The notes under the pieces were generated by a model. It was given only the letters and a program-made list of their open reading frames with translations, made no database searches and was not told the DNA's origin. From assembly GCA_900550825.1 (NCBI GenBank), contig URTZ01000141.1, positions 1-5,440 on the forward strand: a stretch of DNA of 5,440 nt, read 5' to 3'. Positions 1 through 5,359 of this stretch are shown in pieces. This DNA is from an uncultured Collinsella sp. Its GTDB lineage: Bacteria; Actinomycetota; Coriobacteriia; Coriobacteriales; Coriobacteriaceae. A program made the position numbers and the translations under genes. Position 1 is the stretch's first letter. Each line of letters begins with the position of its first letter.

Positions 1-1430
1 CCGCCGGAGACGTTCGTGCCGCCCTGCTCGATATAGGTGTCATATTTGTCGGGGAAGGTCTGAATGAATTCGTCTGCCTGCGCAAGGCGGCACACGCGCA
101 CCAGATCTTCGTCCGTTGCGTTTTCATCGCCCCAGCGGAGATTTTCCTTGATGGTACCGGAGAACAGAACATTCTTCTGGAGCACTACGGCAACCTGATT
201 GCGAAGCGACTCCAGATCGTAGTCGCGCACGTCGTGCCCGCCGACGAGAACACGACCTTCCGTCGCGTCATATAGACGGGAAATGAGCTGGATGAGGCTT
301 GTTTTGGAAGAACCGGTGCCGCCGATGATGCCGACGGTCTGCCCGGAAGGAATATGCAGATTGATGTTTTCCAGCGCCATGCGATCCGCCTTTGCGGAGT
401 ATTTGAAGCTGACGTTTTCAAAATCCACGCTGCCGTCTGGCACATCATAGATGGGGGAGTCCGGGTTATGGAGGTCGCTTTCCTCGTCGAGCACCTCGCA
501 GATACGCTTTGCCGAAGCCGACGCCATGGTAATCATGACGAAGACCATCGAGAGCATCATCAGCCCCATCAGAATCTGCATGGAGTAGGTGATCATGCTC
601 GTCAGCGCGCCGACATTCAGATACGTGCCGCCGGACTGGACAATGAGCTTTGCCGCGAAGTAGCTGATCAGGATGCGGCAGACCGAGATGCAGAACTGCA
701 TGAGAGGATTGTTGAGCGCGAGGATTTTCTCTGCGCGCAGGAAATCACCGCGCACATCGTCAGACTCGGCAGTGAACTTTTCGGTCTCATAGTCTTCGCG
801 CACGAAGCTCTTGACCACGCGCATTGCCTGCACGTTTTCCTGCACGGAGTTGTTGAGCCGGTCGTACTTCTTGAAGACTGCCTTGAAAAGCGGCATTGCC
901 GTCTTTGCCATCAGATACAGACAGAAGCCGAGGACCGGAATGATGCCGGCGAAGATGAAGGCAAGCTGCTTGCCGACCTGAATGGACATCACCGTCGCAA
1001 AAATCAGCATCATCGGCGCGCGCACCGCCATACGGGTCAGCATCATGAACGCCTGCTGGACGTTTGCAACGTCGGTGGTCAGACGCGTGACGAGCGAGGA
1101 GCTCGAGAACTCATCGATGTTGGCAAAGCTGAACGTCTGGATCTTGTAGAACAGGTCGTGACGCAGGTTCTTGGCGAAGCCGCAACTCGCATGGCTGCAG
1201 GTGACGCCGGCAGCGGCGCCAAAAGCAAGCGACGTAAGCGCGATGAGCACCAAAAAGCCCGCGGTGGGAAGCATCTCGGCTACGGTGGCACCGTCTTTGA
1301 TGGCGTCGATTAGGTTGGCGGTGATAAATGGAATCAGCATCTCGCAGAGCACCTCGCCAAGCACGAGCAACGGCGTGGCAACGGTGACTTTCATATAGTC
1401 GCGGATGCTTCCCATGAGGGTTTTAATCAT
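1..1430 (-). CDS. ABC exporter half-transporter (permease fused to ATP-binding domain), 3' end cut by the window
   Basis: About 476 residues are present; such proteins usually have about 580-600, so roughly the last 110 lie beyond the window. The N-terminal ABC exporter membrane domain has hydrophobic stretches near residues 15-40, 54-75, 135-175, 245-265 and 275-300. The nucleotide-binding domain follows: Walker A GGTGSSKT at 370-377 (K376), a Q-loop in VVLQKNVLFSG, and the signature TNVSGG, where the window ends. Walker B and the H-loop are not visible. The start at 1430 is chosen because GGGAGG lies 6-8 bases upstream, inside the marR end; the ATG overlaps the marR stop by 8 bp, implying translational coupling. 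The family exports drugs, lipids or peptides across the inner membrane using ATP; the substrate cannot be read from sequence. Such genes often come in pairs forming a heterodimer, so a second half-transporter probably lies just outside the window (inference). Confidence 0.93.
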   Translation of the reverse strand, partial: MIKTLMGSIRDYMKVTVATPLLVLGEVLCEMLIPFITANLIDAIKDGATVAEMLPTAGFLVLIALTSLAFGAAAGVTCSHASCGFAKNLRHDLFYKIQTFSFANIDEFSSSSLVTRLTTDVANVQQAFMMLTRMAVRAPMMLIFATVMSIQVGKQLAFIFAGIIPVLGFCLYLMAKTAMPLFKAVFKKYDRLNNSVQENVQAMRVVKSFVREDYETEKFTAESDDVRGDFLRAEKILALNNPLMQFCISVCRILISYFAAKLIVQSGGTYLNVGALTSMITYSMQILMGLMMLSMVFVMITMASASAKRICEVLDEESDLHNPDSPIYDVPDGSVDFENVSFKYSAKADRMALENINLHIPSGQTVGIIGGTGSSKTSLIQLISRLYDATEGRVLVGGHDVRDYDLESLRNQVAVVLQKNVLFSGTIKENLRWGDENATDEDLVRVCRLAQADEFIQTFPDKYDTYIEQGGTNVSG

Positions 1431-1929
1431 CCAGTTCCTCCCAGGTTACACGGATTTTATCGAGCATTTCGGCGAGGTCCTCACGCTCGTCGTGGGTGAG
1501 CGCGCTAAAGGCCCGTTTTCTAAAGCGGATGCGGGCCGCCTGGTCGATGCGGGCGTTTTCCCGGCCGGTTTCGGTCAGGCGAATGGTGAGTTGCCGTCGA
1601 TCCTTGGGGTTACGGCTGCGCTCGATGAGACCGTTGACCTCGAGCTTGGACAGGATCTCGGAAAGCGACCCCGGCTTGAGGTCAAAGTGCATGCCGAGTT
1701 CCTGCTGCGACATCTCGCCGCCGGGCTGCTTGGCCAGCAGGCAGATGATGGGCGCCTTGCCGGACACGCCTCCGCCATGAAAATGCATGTAATGGCCGCA
1801 AAAACCCAGGCCGCTCAGGATGCGCTTGGCAAGCTTGTCTTCCGAGCTAACCGCTTCGGGTACATCCGCCGGCTGTGACGGGTCGCCGCCGGGCTCGTGC
1901 GGACGAAGGTTAAGGGGTTCATCGCACAT
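1423..1929 (-). CDS. MarR-family transcriptional regulator
   Basis: A 168-residue protein, near the usual 140-170 of the family. The winged helix-turn-helix spans about residues 72-122: SQQELGMHFDLKPGSLSEIL (74-93) fits the DNA-binding helices, and RNPKDRRQLTIRLT (106-119) is the wing with the conserved D-R-R (110-112). The flanking helices would form the dimer interface. The first 30 residues are Pro/Glu-rich and probably disordered. GHYMHFHGGG (45-54) has three His residues and Cys 44 precedes it; this could be a ligand or metal pocket, but that is only inference. AAAGGAG lies 12 bases before the ATG, slightly far. It is the first gene of an operon with the ABC exporter, and a promoter with an inverted repeat sits directly upstream, so it probably represses itself and the pump until a small ligand binds. 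The inducer is unknown. Confidence 0.93.
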   Translation of the reverse strand: MCDEPLNLRPHEPGGDPSQPADVPEAVSSEDKLAKRILSGLGFCGHYMHFHGGGVSGKAPIICLLAKQPGGEMSQQELGMHFDLKPGSLSEILSKLEVNGLIERSRNPKDRRQLTIRLTETGRENARIDQAARIRFRKRAFSALTHDEREDLAEMLDKIRVTWEELDD

Positions 1930-1940
1930 GAATTAGTGCC

Positions 1941-1948
1941 GCTCCTTT
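1941..1948 (-). promoter_or_regulatory. Ribosome binding site of marR
   Basis: Minus-strand AAAGGAGC lies here, and the 12 bases between GGAG and the ATG at 1929 are more than the usual 5-9. No other in-frame start fits better. Confidence 0.6.
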
Positions 1949-1950
1949 CT

Positions 1951-1986
1951 TTAGTTAGGTAGTGGAATTGTTTTGTGCCTAACTAA
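1951..1986. promoter_or_regulatory. Probable MarR operator (9-bp inverted repeat)
   Basis: TTAGTTAGG (1951-1959) and CCTAACTAA (1978-1986) form a perfect inverted repeat with an 18-bp gap. The right arm covers the last two bases of the -10 and the expected start site; the left arm lies about 20-27 bases downstream. MarR dimers typically bind such palindromes over their own promoter, so autorepression is the likely role. The gap is longer than in a usual MarR palindrome, so the two arms could instead be two sites for two dimers; each arm holds a tandem TTAG. Confidence 0.6.
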
Positions 1987-2013
1987 TCTAGGAGTGGCCG
2001 ACAGGAATGTCAA
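1985..2013 (-). promoter_or_regulatory. Sigma70-type promoter of the marR-ABC operon
   Basis: On the minus strand, TTGACA (2013-2008, perfect -35) is followed by a 17-bp spacer and TAGATT (1990-1985, 4 of 6 matches to the -10). Transcription should start near 1978, giving a leader of about 50 bases before the marR ATG at 1929. Spacing and the consensus -35 make this the best promoter in the window. Confidence 0.75.
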
Positions 2014-2028
2014 GGTACCAAACTTATT

Positions 2029-2056
2029 GTTACGCGGTTTTACCAAACCGCGTAAC
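2029..2056. repeat. Perfect 12-bp hairpin
   Basis: GTTACGCGGTTT (2029-2040) pairs perfectly with AAACCGCGTAAC (2045-2056) around the four-base loop TACC. Neither strand has a T-run after the stem, so it is not a normal intrinsic terminator. It lies about 15 bp upstream of the -35 of the marR promoter. It could be a protein-binding site, a transcript-end stabilising hairpin, or one helix of the adjoining structured region. Confidence 0.8.
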
Positions 2057-2069
2057 GGCTCGACGCTGC

Positions 2070-2240
2070 AAACGTCCCTAAGCGGCAATCTGGCGTTCAA
2101 TCGTCGGGCATGGCCACAAGGCCTATGCCCTCCTCTTTCACGCCACCTTGCTCGCTTAGGAACGTTTTCGCTGTCCGTCCTCAATCTGCAGCGCTGCCTC
2201 GGTTGGCATTTGAGTGATCCGTGGGGGACGGAGGAAAACG
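2070..2240. ncRNA. Candidate structured RNA: two adjoining nested hairpins, strand undetermined
   Basis: First hairpin: AAACGT plus CCTAAGCG plus GCAA (2070-2088) pairs with 2148-2167, with one mismatch and one bulge. Inside it TGGCGT (2091-2096) pairs with ACGCCA (2140-2145), and GGGCATGGCC (2106-2115) pairs with 2120-2130 around ACAA with one bulged T. Second hairpin: CGTTTTC (2163-2169) with GAAAACG (2234-2240), CCGTC (2175-2179) with GACGG (2227-2231), CTCAA (2180-2184) with TTGAG (2210-2214), and TGCC (2195-2198) with GGCA (2205-2208). Three or four coaxial helices in each arm, with small bulges and internal loops, resemble a folded RNA more than chance. I do not recognise the family, see no clear promoter on either strand, and cannot say which strand is expressed. 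It could also be the decayed end of a mobile element. Confidence 0.45.
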
Positions 2241-2282
2241 AATCATTTTGGGCTGCGGTGACACCCTTTCGAAGTTGCTTTG

Positions 2283-2440
2283 TCCAAAACTATGCCGGAT
2301 TACTACGATGAATTCGAAATATCAGACCTCGGCATTGTTTTTCGTAAAATCACAAGCTATCTACCTGCGGTTTTGCCGGAGTGCAATTCGTTGTGGTTGG
2401 AGGCTGACGGTTTATCGTAGTAATCCGGCATAGTTTTGGA
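2283..2440. mobile_element. 158-bp MITE-like element with perfect 27-bp terminal inverted repeats
   Basis: The left end (2283-2309, starting TCCAAAACTATGCCGG) is the exact reverse complement of the right end (2414-2440). Pairing continues inward: TCAG-A-CCTC (2322-2330) with GAGGCTGA (2400-2407), and ATCACAA (2349-2355) with TTGTGGT (2391-2397, one wobble), so the whole element can fold into one long hairpin. It looks more AT-rich than its surroundings. No transposase is encoded and no target-site duplication is visible (left flank ttgctttg, right flank atggtagt). Because of the repeat, a frame entering from either side ends QNYAGLLR then stop. I believe related tails recur in Collinsella annotations, but that is recollection. 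A dispersed non-autonomous element is the best reading; a large regulatory hairpin upstream of the kinase gene is the alternative. Confidence 0.65.
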
Positions 2441-2564
2441 ATGGTAGTAAATAGATGGCAGCTACTGTGCCGCTACCGCCGCGATTTTGCCTCCCATTTC
2501 CGTAACCTTTCCGCAACAATGTGCCCTCCTCGGCGCCTGCGCCCGCTTGCAACGCCCCCTGCGC

Positions 2565-2570
2565 TACACT
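2565..2570 (+). promoter_or_regulatory. Possible -10 box for the pyridoxal kinase operon
   Basis: TACACT (4 of 6 matches) lies about 50 bases before the kinase ATG. No good -35 is present at 16-18 bp: TTGCAA at 2548-2553 leaves only 11 bp. The rest of 2441-2620 is GC-rich non-coding DNA with no other clear feature. Confidence 0.25.
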
Positions 2571-2607
2571 TAGTCGCACTGTGGCGCCGTCGCGTCGCAC
2601 CCGACCC

Positions 2608-2614
2608 AAGGGGG
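2608..2614 (+). promoter_or_regulatory. Ribosome binding site of the pyridoxal kinase gene
   Basis: AAGGGGG ends six bases before the ATG at 2621. This fixes the start there, and not at earlier in-frame codons such as 2441, which lack a Shine-Dalgarno sequence. Confidence 0.85.
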
Positions 2615-2620
2615 ACACTC

Positions 2621-3445
2621 ATGAAGAACACTCAGCTGCTGCTGATCAACGATATGTGCGGCTACGGCAAGGTCGCGCTTTCTGCCATGCTGCCGGTGCT
2701 GTCGCACATGGGCTATCGCATCCACAACCTGCCGACGGCGCTGGTGTCCGATACGCTCAACTATCCCAAGTTCTACATCCACGACACCACGGAGTACGTG
2801 CGTCAGAGTCTCGCCATCTGGGAGGAACTCGGCTTTGAGTTCGACGCCATCTCGACCGGCTTTATCGTGACCGAGGAAGAGACGCGTATCATTTCGGACT
2901 TCTGTCACCGCCGCGCGCAAAAGGGCACCAAGGTGTTCGTCGACCCCATCATGGGCGACAACGGTAAGCTCTACGCCGGCGTGCCCGAGTCCACGATTGG
3001 CCTTATGCGGCATCTACTGGAGTGCGCAGACTACGCGGTGCCCAACTATACCGAGGCGTGCCTGCTTGCCGATAGGCCTATCGCCGAGCAGATTACGCCC
3101 GATGAGGCCCGCGCTCTTGTGGACGCCGTGCGTGAGCTGGGTGCCAAGTCTGTGGTCATTACGAGCGCCGTAGTCAATGGCATGAACGCGGTTATCGGTT
3201 ACGACCATGTGGCGGGGGAGTACTTTACGATTCCCTTTGAGCTCATTCCGGTTTATTTCCCGGGCACGGGCGACACGTTCTCGGCGGTGCTCGTCGGCCG
3301 CGTTATGGCAGGTTGGAGTCTGCAGCGCGCGACGTCCGATGCCATGCGCGTGGTGGCAGAGCTTATCGAGCGCAATGCCGACCAAGAGGACAAGTCGGCC
3401 GGCCTGCCCATCGAGGCCTGCCTGGATGTGATTGACCATGAGTAA
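2621..3445 (+). CDS. Pyridoxal/pyridoxamine kinase (PfkB/ribokinase fold)
   Basis: A 274-residue cytosolic kinase, close to the usual 270-290. It transfers the ATP gamma-phosphate to the 5'-hydroxyl of pyridoxal, pyridoxamine or pyridoxine in vitamin B6 salvage. Visible motifs in order: N-terminal substrate-side strand LLLINDMCGYGKVALS (6-21), the pyridoxal-kinase motif VDPIMGDNGKLY (107-118), PNYTEACLL (141-149), and the ribokinase catalytic motif GTGDTFSA (215-222) with D218 as probable base. The N-terminus (NDM-GYG rather than QSHVAYGYVG) resembles the Gram-positive type usually annotated pyridoxamine kinase more than E. coli PdxY, so no symbol is given. Related ThiD and ribokinases share the fold, but DPIMGDNG favours B6 vitamers. 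The end overlaps the next gene by 8 bp, so the two are probably co-translated. Confidence 0.9.
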   Translation: MKNTQLLLINDMCGYGKVALSAMLPVLSHMGYRIHNLPTALVSDTLNYPKFYIHDTTEYVRQSLAIWEELGFEFDAISTGFIVTEEETRIISDFCHRRAQKGTKVFVDPIMGDNGKLYAGVPESTIGLMRHLLECADYAVPNYTEACLLADRPIAEQITPDEARALVDAVRELGAKSVVITSAVVNGMNAVIGYDHVAGEYFTIPFELIPVYFPGTGDTFSAVLVGRVMAGWSLQRATSDAMRVVAELIERNADQEDKSAGLPIEACLDVIDHE

Positions 3446-3767
3446 CGTTGGCGAGGGCGGCATCAATCCTGCGGACGAGAACAAGCCAATCGGCGCGCCG
3501 CGCGGCAAGCGTCCGCGTATCCGCGTGAGCTGCGTGGACCAGCTGGGTGCGTGCCGCTGCCACCATGGCCACAAGCCGGGCGACGTTTTTGACTTCGACC
3601 GAGACCGCGGCAAGATGTGCGCCATGGCCTGCCATGTGGGCTTTCCCTATATCGATATCCTGCGCTATGGCGGAACCGTGCCTGGCAACGAGCCCGGTAC
3701 GGCAAAGTTCTGCTGCCCCGAGGTCGATACGCTGAACGTCTGGCTTGCCGAGATCGTTGACGAGTAG
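3438..3767 (+). CDS. Small Cys-rich TIGR04076-family protein of unknown function
   Basis: A 109-residue protein. The pattern from residue 28, RVSCVDQLGACRCHHGHKPG, then DVFDF, a GKMCAMAC segment, a LRYGG segment and FCCPEVD, matches my knowledge of the TIGR04076 family: a Cys near the start, H/G-D-F, G-x-C-x-x-A, an L-x-x-GG turn and a late Cys pair. Cysteines are at 32, 39, 41, 61, 65, 92 and 93, with His at 42, 43, 45 and 66, suggesting metal binding or redox chemistry (inference). The first 27 residues are polar and probably flexible. There is no signal peptide or membrane segment. The ATG at 3438 overlaps the kinase stop (3443-3445) and has no strong Shine-Dalgarno, so translation is probably coupled; an in-frame TTG at 3432 is less likely. 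The family has no established function. Confidence 0.82.
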   Translation: MSNVGEGGINPADENKPIGAPRGKRPRIRVSCVDQLGACRCHHGHKPGDVFDFDRDRGKMCAMACHVGFPYIDILRYGGTVPGNEPGTAKFCCPEVDTLNVWLAEIVDE

Positions 3768-3775
3768 TCGAGCGC

Positions 3776-3808
3776 AATGTGGCAAAGGGACAGCCCCTTT
3801 GTCACATT
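3776..3808. repeat. Palindromic intergenic repeat, copy 1
   Basis: AATGTGGCAAAGGG (3776-3789) pairs with CCCTTTGTCACATT (3795-3808) with one G-T wobble, loop ACAGC. It is almost identical to the palindrome at 5325-5355 beyond the ATPase gene. It begins 8 bases after the stop of the small Cys-rich gene, so it may also help end that operon. Confidence 0.85.
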
Positions 3809-3831
3809 CGCCGGGGCTGCCCCTTCTTTTT
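3791..3831 (+). terminator. Probable intrinsic terminator of the kinase operon
   Basis: CAGCCCC (3791-3797) can pair with GGGGCTG (3813-3819), or GGGG (3813-3816) with CCCC (3820-3823). Both are followed by the T-rich run TTCTTTTT (3824-3831). The structure uses part of the upstream palindrome, so the two folds compete, but either leaves a GC stem next to the U-tract. Confidence 0.65.
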
Positions 3832-3840
3832 GCTTATAAT

Positions 3841-3931
3841 CCTAAATCTCTGCATTTCATCCGATTTTAGGTTCTAAAAATCCTACATTTCATCGATAAT
3901 TAAGCGCATAAAACTTTGCATTTCATTTGAT
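3841..3931 (+). repeat. Three direct repeats in 33-bp phase upstream of the ATPase gene
   Basis: GCATTTCATCCGAT starts at 3852, ACATTTCATCGAT at 3885 and GCATTTCATTTGAT at 3918, so the copies are exactly 33 bp apart. Each is preceded by a similar AT-rich block (for example CCTAAATCTCT, CTAAAAATCCT, CATAAAACTTT), giving units of about 25 bp separated by variable bases. The last copy ends 19 bases before the start codon. A regular three-helical-turn spacing on one face of DNA would suit cooperative binding of a regulator, but tandem duplication is also possible. A perfect TATAAT at 3835-3840 lies just upstream, without a recognisable -35. Confidence 0.7.
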
Positions 3932-3938
3932 GACACTG

Positions 3939-3944
3939 AGGGGA
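3939..3944 (+). promoter_or_regulatory. Ribosome binding site that decides the ATPase start
   Basis: AGGGGA ends six bases before the ATG at 3951. The earlier ATG at 3930 and TTG at 3927 have no Shine-Dalgarno, lie in or against the last direct repeat, and would add only residues that are not part of the family. Confidence 0.8.
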
Positions 3945-3950
3945 GAGCCT

Positions 3951-5312
3951 ATGCTGCGCAGGAAAATAGCGGCAGAGCTGGAGCGTTGGCTGAAGTCTGC
4001 CGAGCAAAAGGCCTTATTCATCACGGGTTCTCGCCAGATCGGCAAAAGCTATTCGATTCGCGCATTTGGCAAAGCCAGCCATGCAACCTACATCGAGCTT
4101 AACCTCATGGAAAATCGCCAGGCAAAAGATGCTCTTCTCGAGGCGCGGGATGCCGATGATTTCATCAGCAGGGTGACGCTTCTTTCGGGAAAGTCGATTG
4201 CACCAGGCAAAACGCTCGTGTTTATCGATGAGGTCCAAGAGGCCCCCGACATCATGACGATGGCAAAGTTCCTTGTTGAGGACGGGAGGTGCCGCTGGGC
4301 GTTTTCGGGGTCAATGCTCGGGACCCAGTTCAAGGGCGTCAGGTCCTATCCCGTGGGGTATGTCCACGAGCTTAGGATGTTCCCGCTCGATTTTGAGGAG
4401 TTTTGCTGGGCAACCGGGGTGAGCGAGGGGGCTCGCCAAACGATACGTGACGCGTGTATCAGCGAGAGGCCCATTCCTGATTACATTCATGACGCGATGA
4501 TGGCAAACTTCAGGACCTATACCGTTGTCGGCGGAATGCCGGAGGTCGTGCAGCGTTTCCTTGACACGCAGGGCGACCTTGCCTCTGTTCGTCAGCTACA
4601 GTCAGAGCTCAACGAACAGTACCGGCGGGATATCTCCAAGTATGCAAGCGGGCGAGCCCTGCAGGTGCAGAGCATCTACGATCAGCTCCCTATTATGCTC
4701 GAGGGCGAACACAAGCGTTTCGTGCTCAATTCCATTGACCCCAAGGCGCATTATGAGAAGTACCAGCGAGATTTTGTCTGGCTTGTCGATGCCGGCGTTG
4801 CTCTCAAAGCCGATATCGTAACCGAGCCAAAGTCGCCCCTGCTCAAGACGGCACGGCCATCGCAGTTCAAGCTATACCAATCGGATACGGGCATGTTGAT
4901 GGCGCGCTACCCCGTTGGAGTCGCCCAAGCGGCGTATCTTGATAGCAAGGAGCCCAATCTGGGCGGCATTTACGAAAACGTGGTGGCCCAGCAGCTGGCT
5001 GCCCAAAATCGCCAGCTTTACTACTATCAGACAAAAAAGCGCGGTGAAGTGGACTTTGTGGTCGACGGACCGGATGGGACGGCTGTTCCGATCGAGGTTA
5101 AATCGGGCTCCTATTACCACGCGCACGCTGCGCTCGGTCATGTGCTTGATACGGCTGAATATGGCGTAAGGCTCGGGATTGTTTTCTCGAGAGGCAACGT
5201 TGAGCGCAACGGAGCGGTTCTCTATTTGCCGCTATATGCGACCTGGGCCCTTTCGGATGTTTTGGGCGACTCCTGCGCCGAGGGGATAAAGCTGGAGGTC
5301 AAGCCGGTCTAG
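3951..5312 (+). CDS. AAA+ ATPase with C-terminal DUF4143 domain
   Basis: A 453-residue protein, typical of the AAA_14/DUF4143 family (about 400-480). N-terminal ATPase domain (about 1-200): Walker A GSRQIGKS (26-33, K32), Walker B LVFIDEVQEAP (89-99, D93 and E94) and sensor-like FSGSMLG (118-124). The family hallmark VVGGMPEVV is at 192-200. The C-terminal DUF4143 part has KLYQSDTGML (307-316), GGIYENVVAQQL (338-349), and a segment with GEVDFVVD (365-372) then PIEVKSG (380-386); E366/D368, E382 and K384 look like a PD-(D/E)XK nuclease-fold core. There is no signal peptide or membrane segment. The function of the family is not established; ATP-driven work on nucleic acid or protein is inferred. 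The gene stands alone between two matching palindromes and behind phased repeats, suggesting an accessory gene. It is intact, with no frameshift. Confidence 0.9.
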   Translation: MLRRKIAAELERWLKSAEQKALFITGSRQIGKSYSIRAFGKASHATYIELNLMENRQAKDALLEARDADDFISRVTLLSGKSIAPGKTLVFIDEVQEAPDIMTMAKFLVEDGRCRWAFSGSMLGTQFKGVRSYPVGYVHELRMFPLDFEEFCWATGVSEGARQTIRDACISERPIPDYIHDAMMANFRTYTVVGGMPEVVQRFLDTQGDLASVRQLQSELNEQYRRDISKYASGRALQVQSIYDQLPIMLEGEHKRFVLNSIDPKAHYEKYQRDFVWLVDAGVALKADIVTEPKSPLLKTARPSQFKLYQSDTGMLMARYPVGVAQAAYLDSKEPNLGGIYENVVAQQLAAQNRQLYYYQTKKRGEVDFVVDGPDGTAVPIEVKSGSYYHAHAALGHVLDTAEYGVRLGIVFSRGNVERNGAVLYLPLYATWALSDVLGDSCAEGIKLEVKPV

Positions 5313-5324
5313 GGCCAGTCCCGG

Positions 5325-5355
5325 ATGTGACAAAGGGACAGTCCCTTTGTCACAT
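5325..5355. repeat. Palindromic intergenic repeat, copy 2
   Basis: ATGTGACAAAGGGA (5325-5338) and TCCCTTTGTCACAT (5342-5355) form a perfect 14-bp stem around CAG. It starts 12 bases after the ATPase stop. No T-run follows, so termination is possible but not of the classic form. It matches the palindrome at 3776-3808 at nearly every base. Confidence 0.88.
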
Positions 5356-5359
5356 TCAT

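Noticed and set aside
282..321. Defective Walker A in the ABC exporter because GGTGSSKT has S where G is usual
   Set aside because: The variant with S before K is common in Gram-positive exporters of this type; the catalytic Lys and following Thr are present.
354..1313. A 319-residue open frame on the plus strand
   Set aside because: It is antisense to the ABC exporter, is very rich in His, Arg and Asp as expected from a shadow frame, and shows no domain.
1405..1878. A 157-residue open frame on the plus strand
   Set aside because: It lies antisense to the clear MarR gene; its composition reflects the complement of that gene.
2029..2056. Intrinsic terminator
   Set aside because: No T-run follows the stem on either strand.
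2441..2620. N-terminal extension of the kinase by 60 residues
   Set aside because: The added part is Arg/Pro/Cys-rich and unlike the family, has no Shine-Dalgarno, and AAGGGGG with the ATG at 2621 matches the known N-terminus.
2570..3625. Two open frames on the minus strand (147 and 203 residues)
   Set aside because: Both are antisense to the kinase and its small partner gene and show no recognisable domain or ribosome binding site.
3852..3931. CRISPR array
   Set aside because: Only three diverged copies of about 14-25 bp occur, with short AT-rich gaps and no cas genes nearby.
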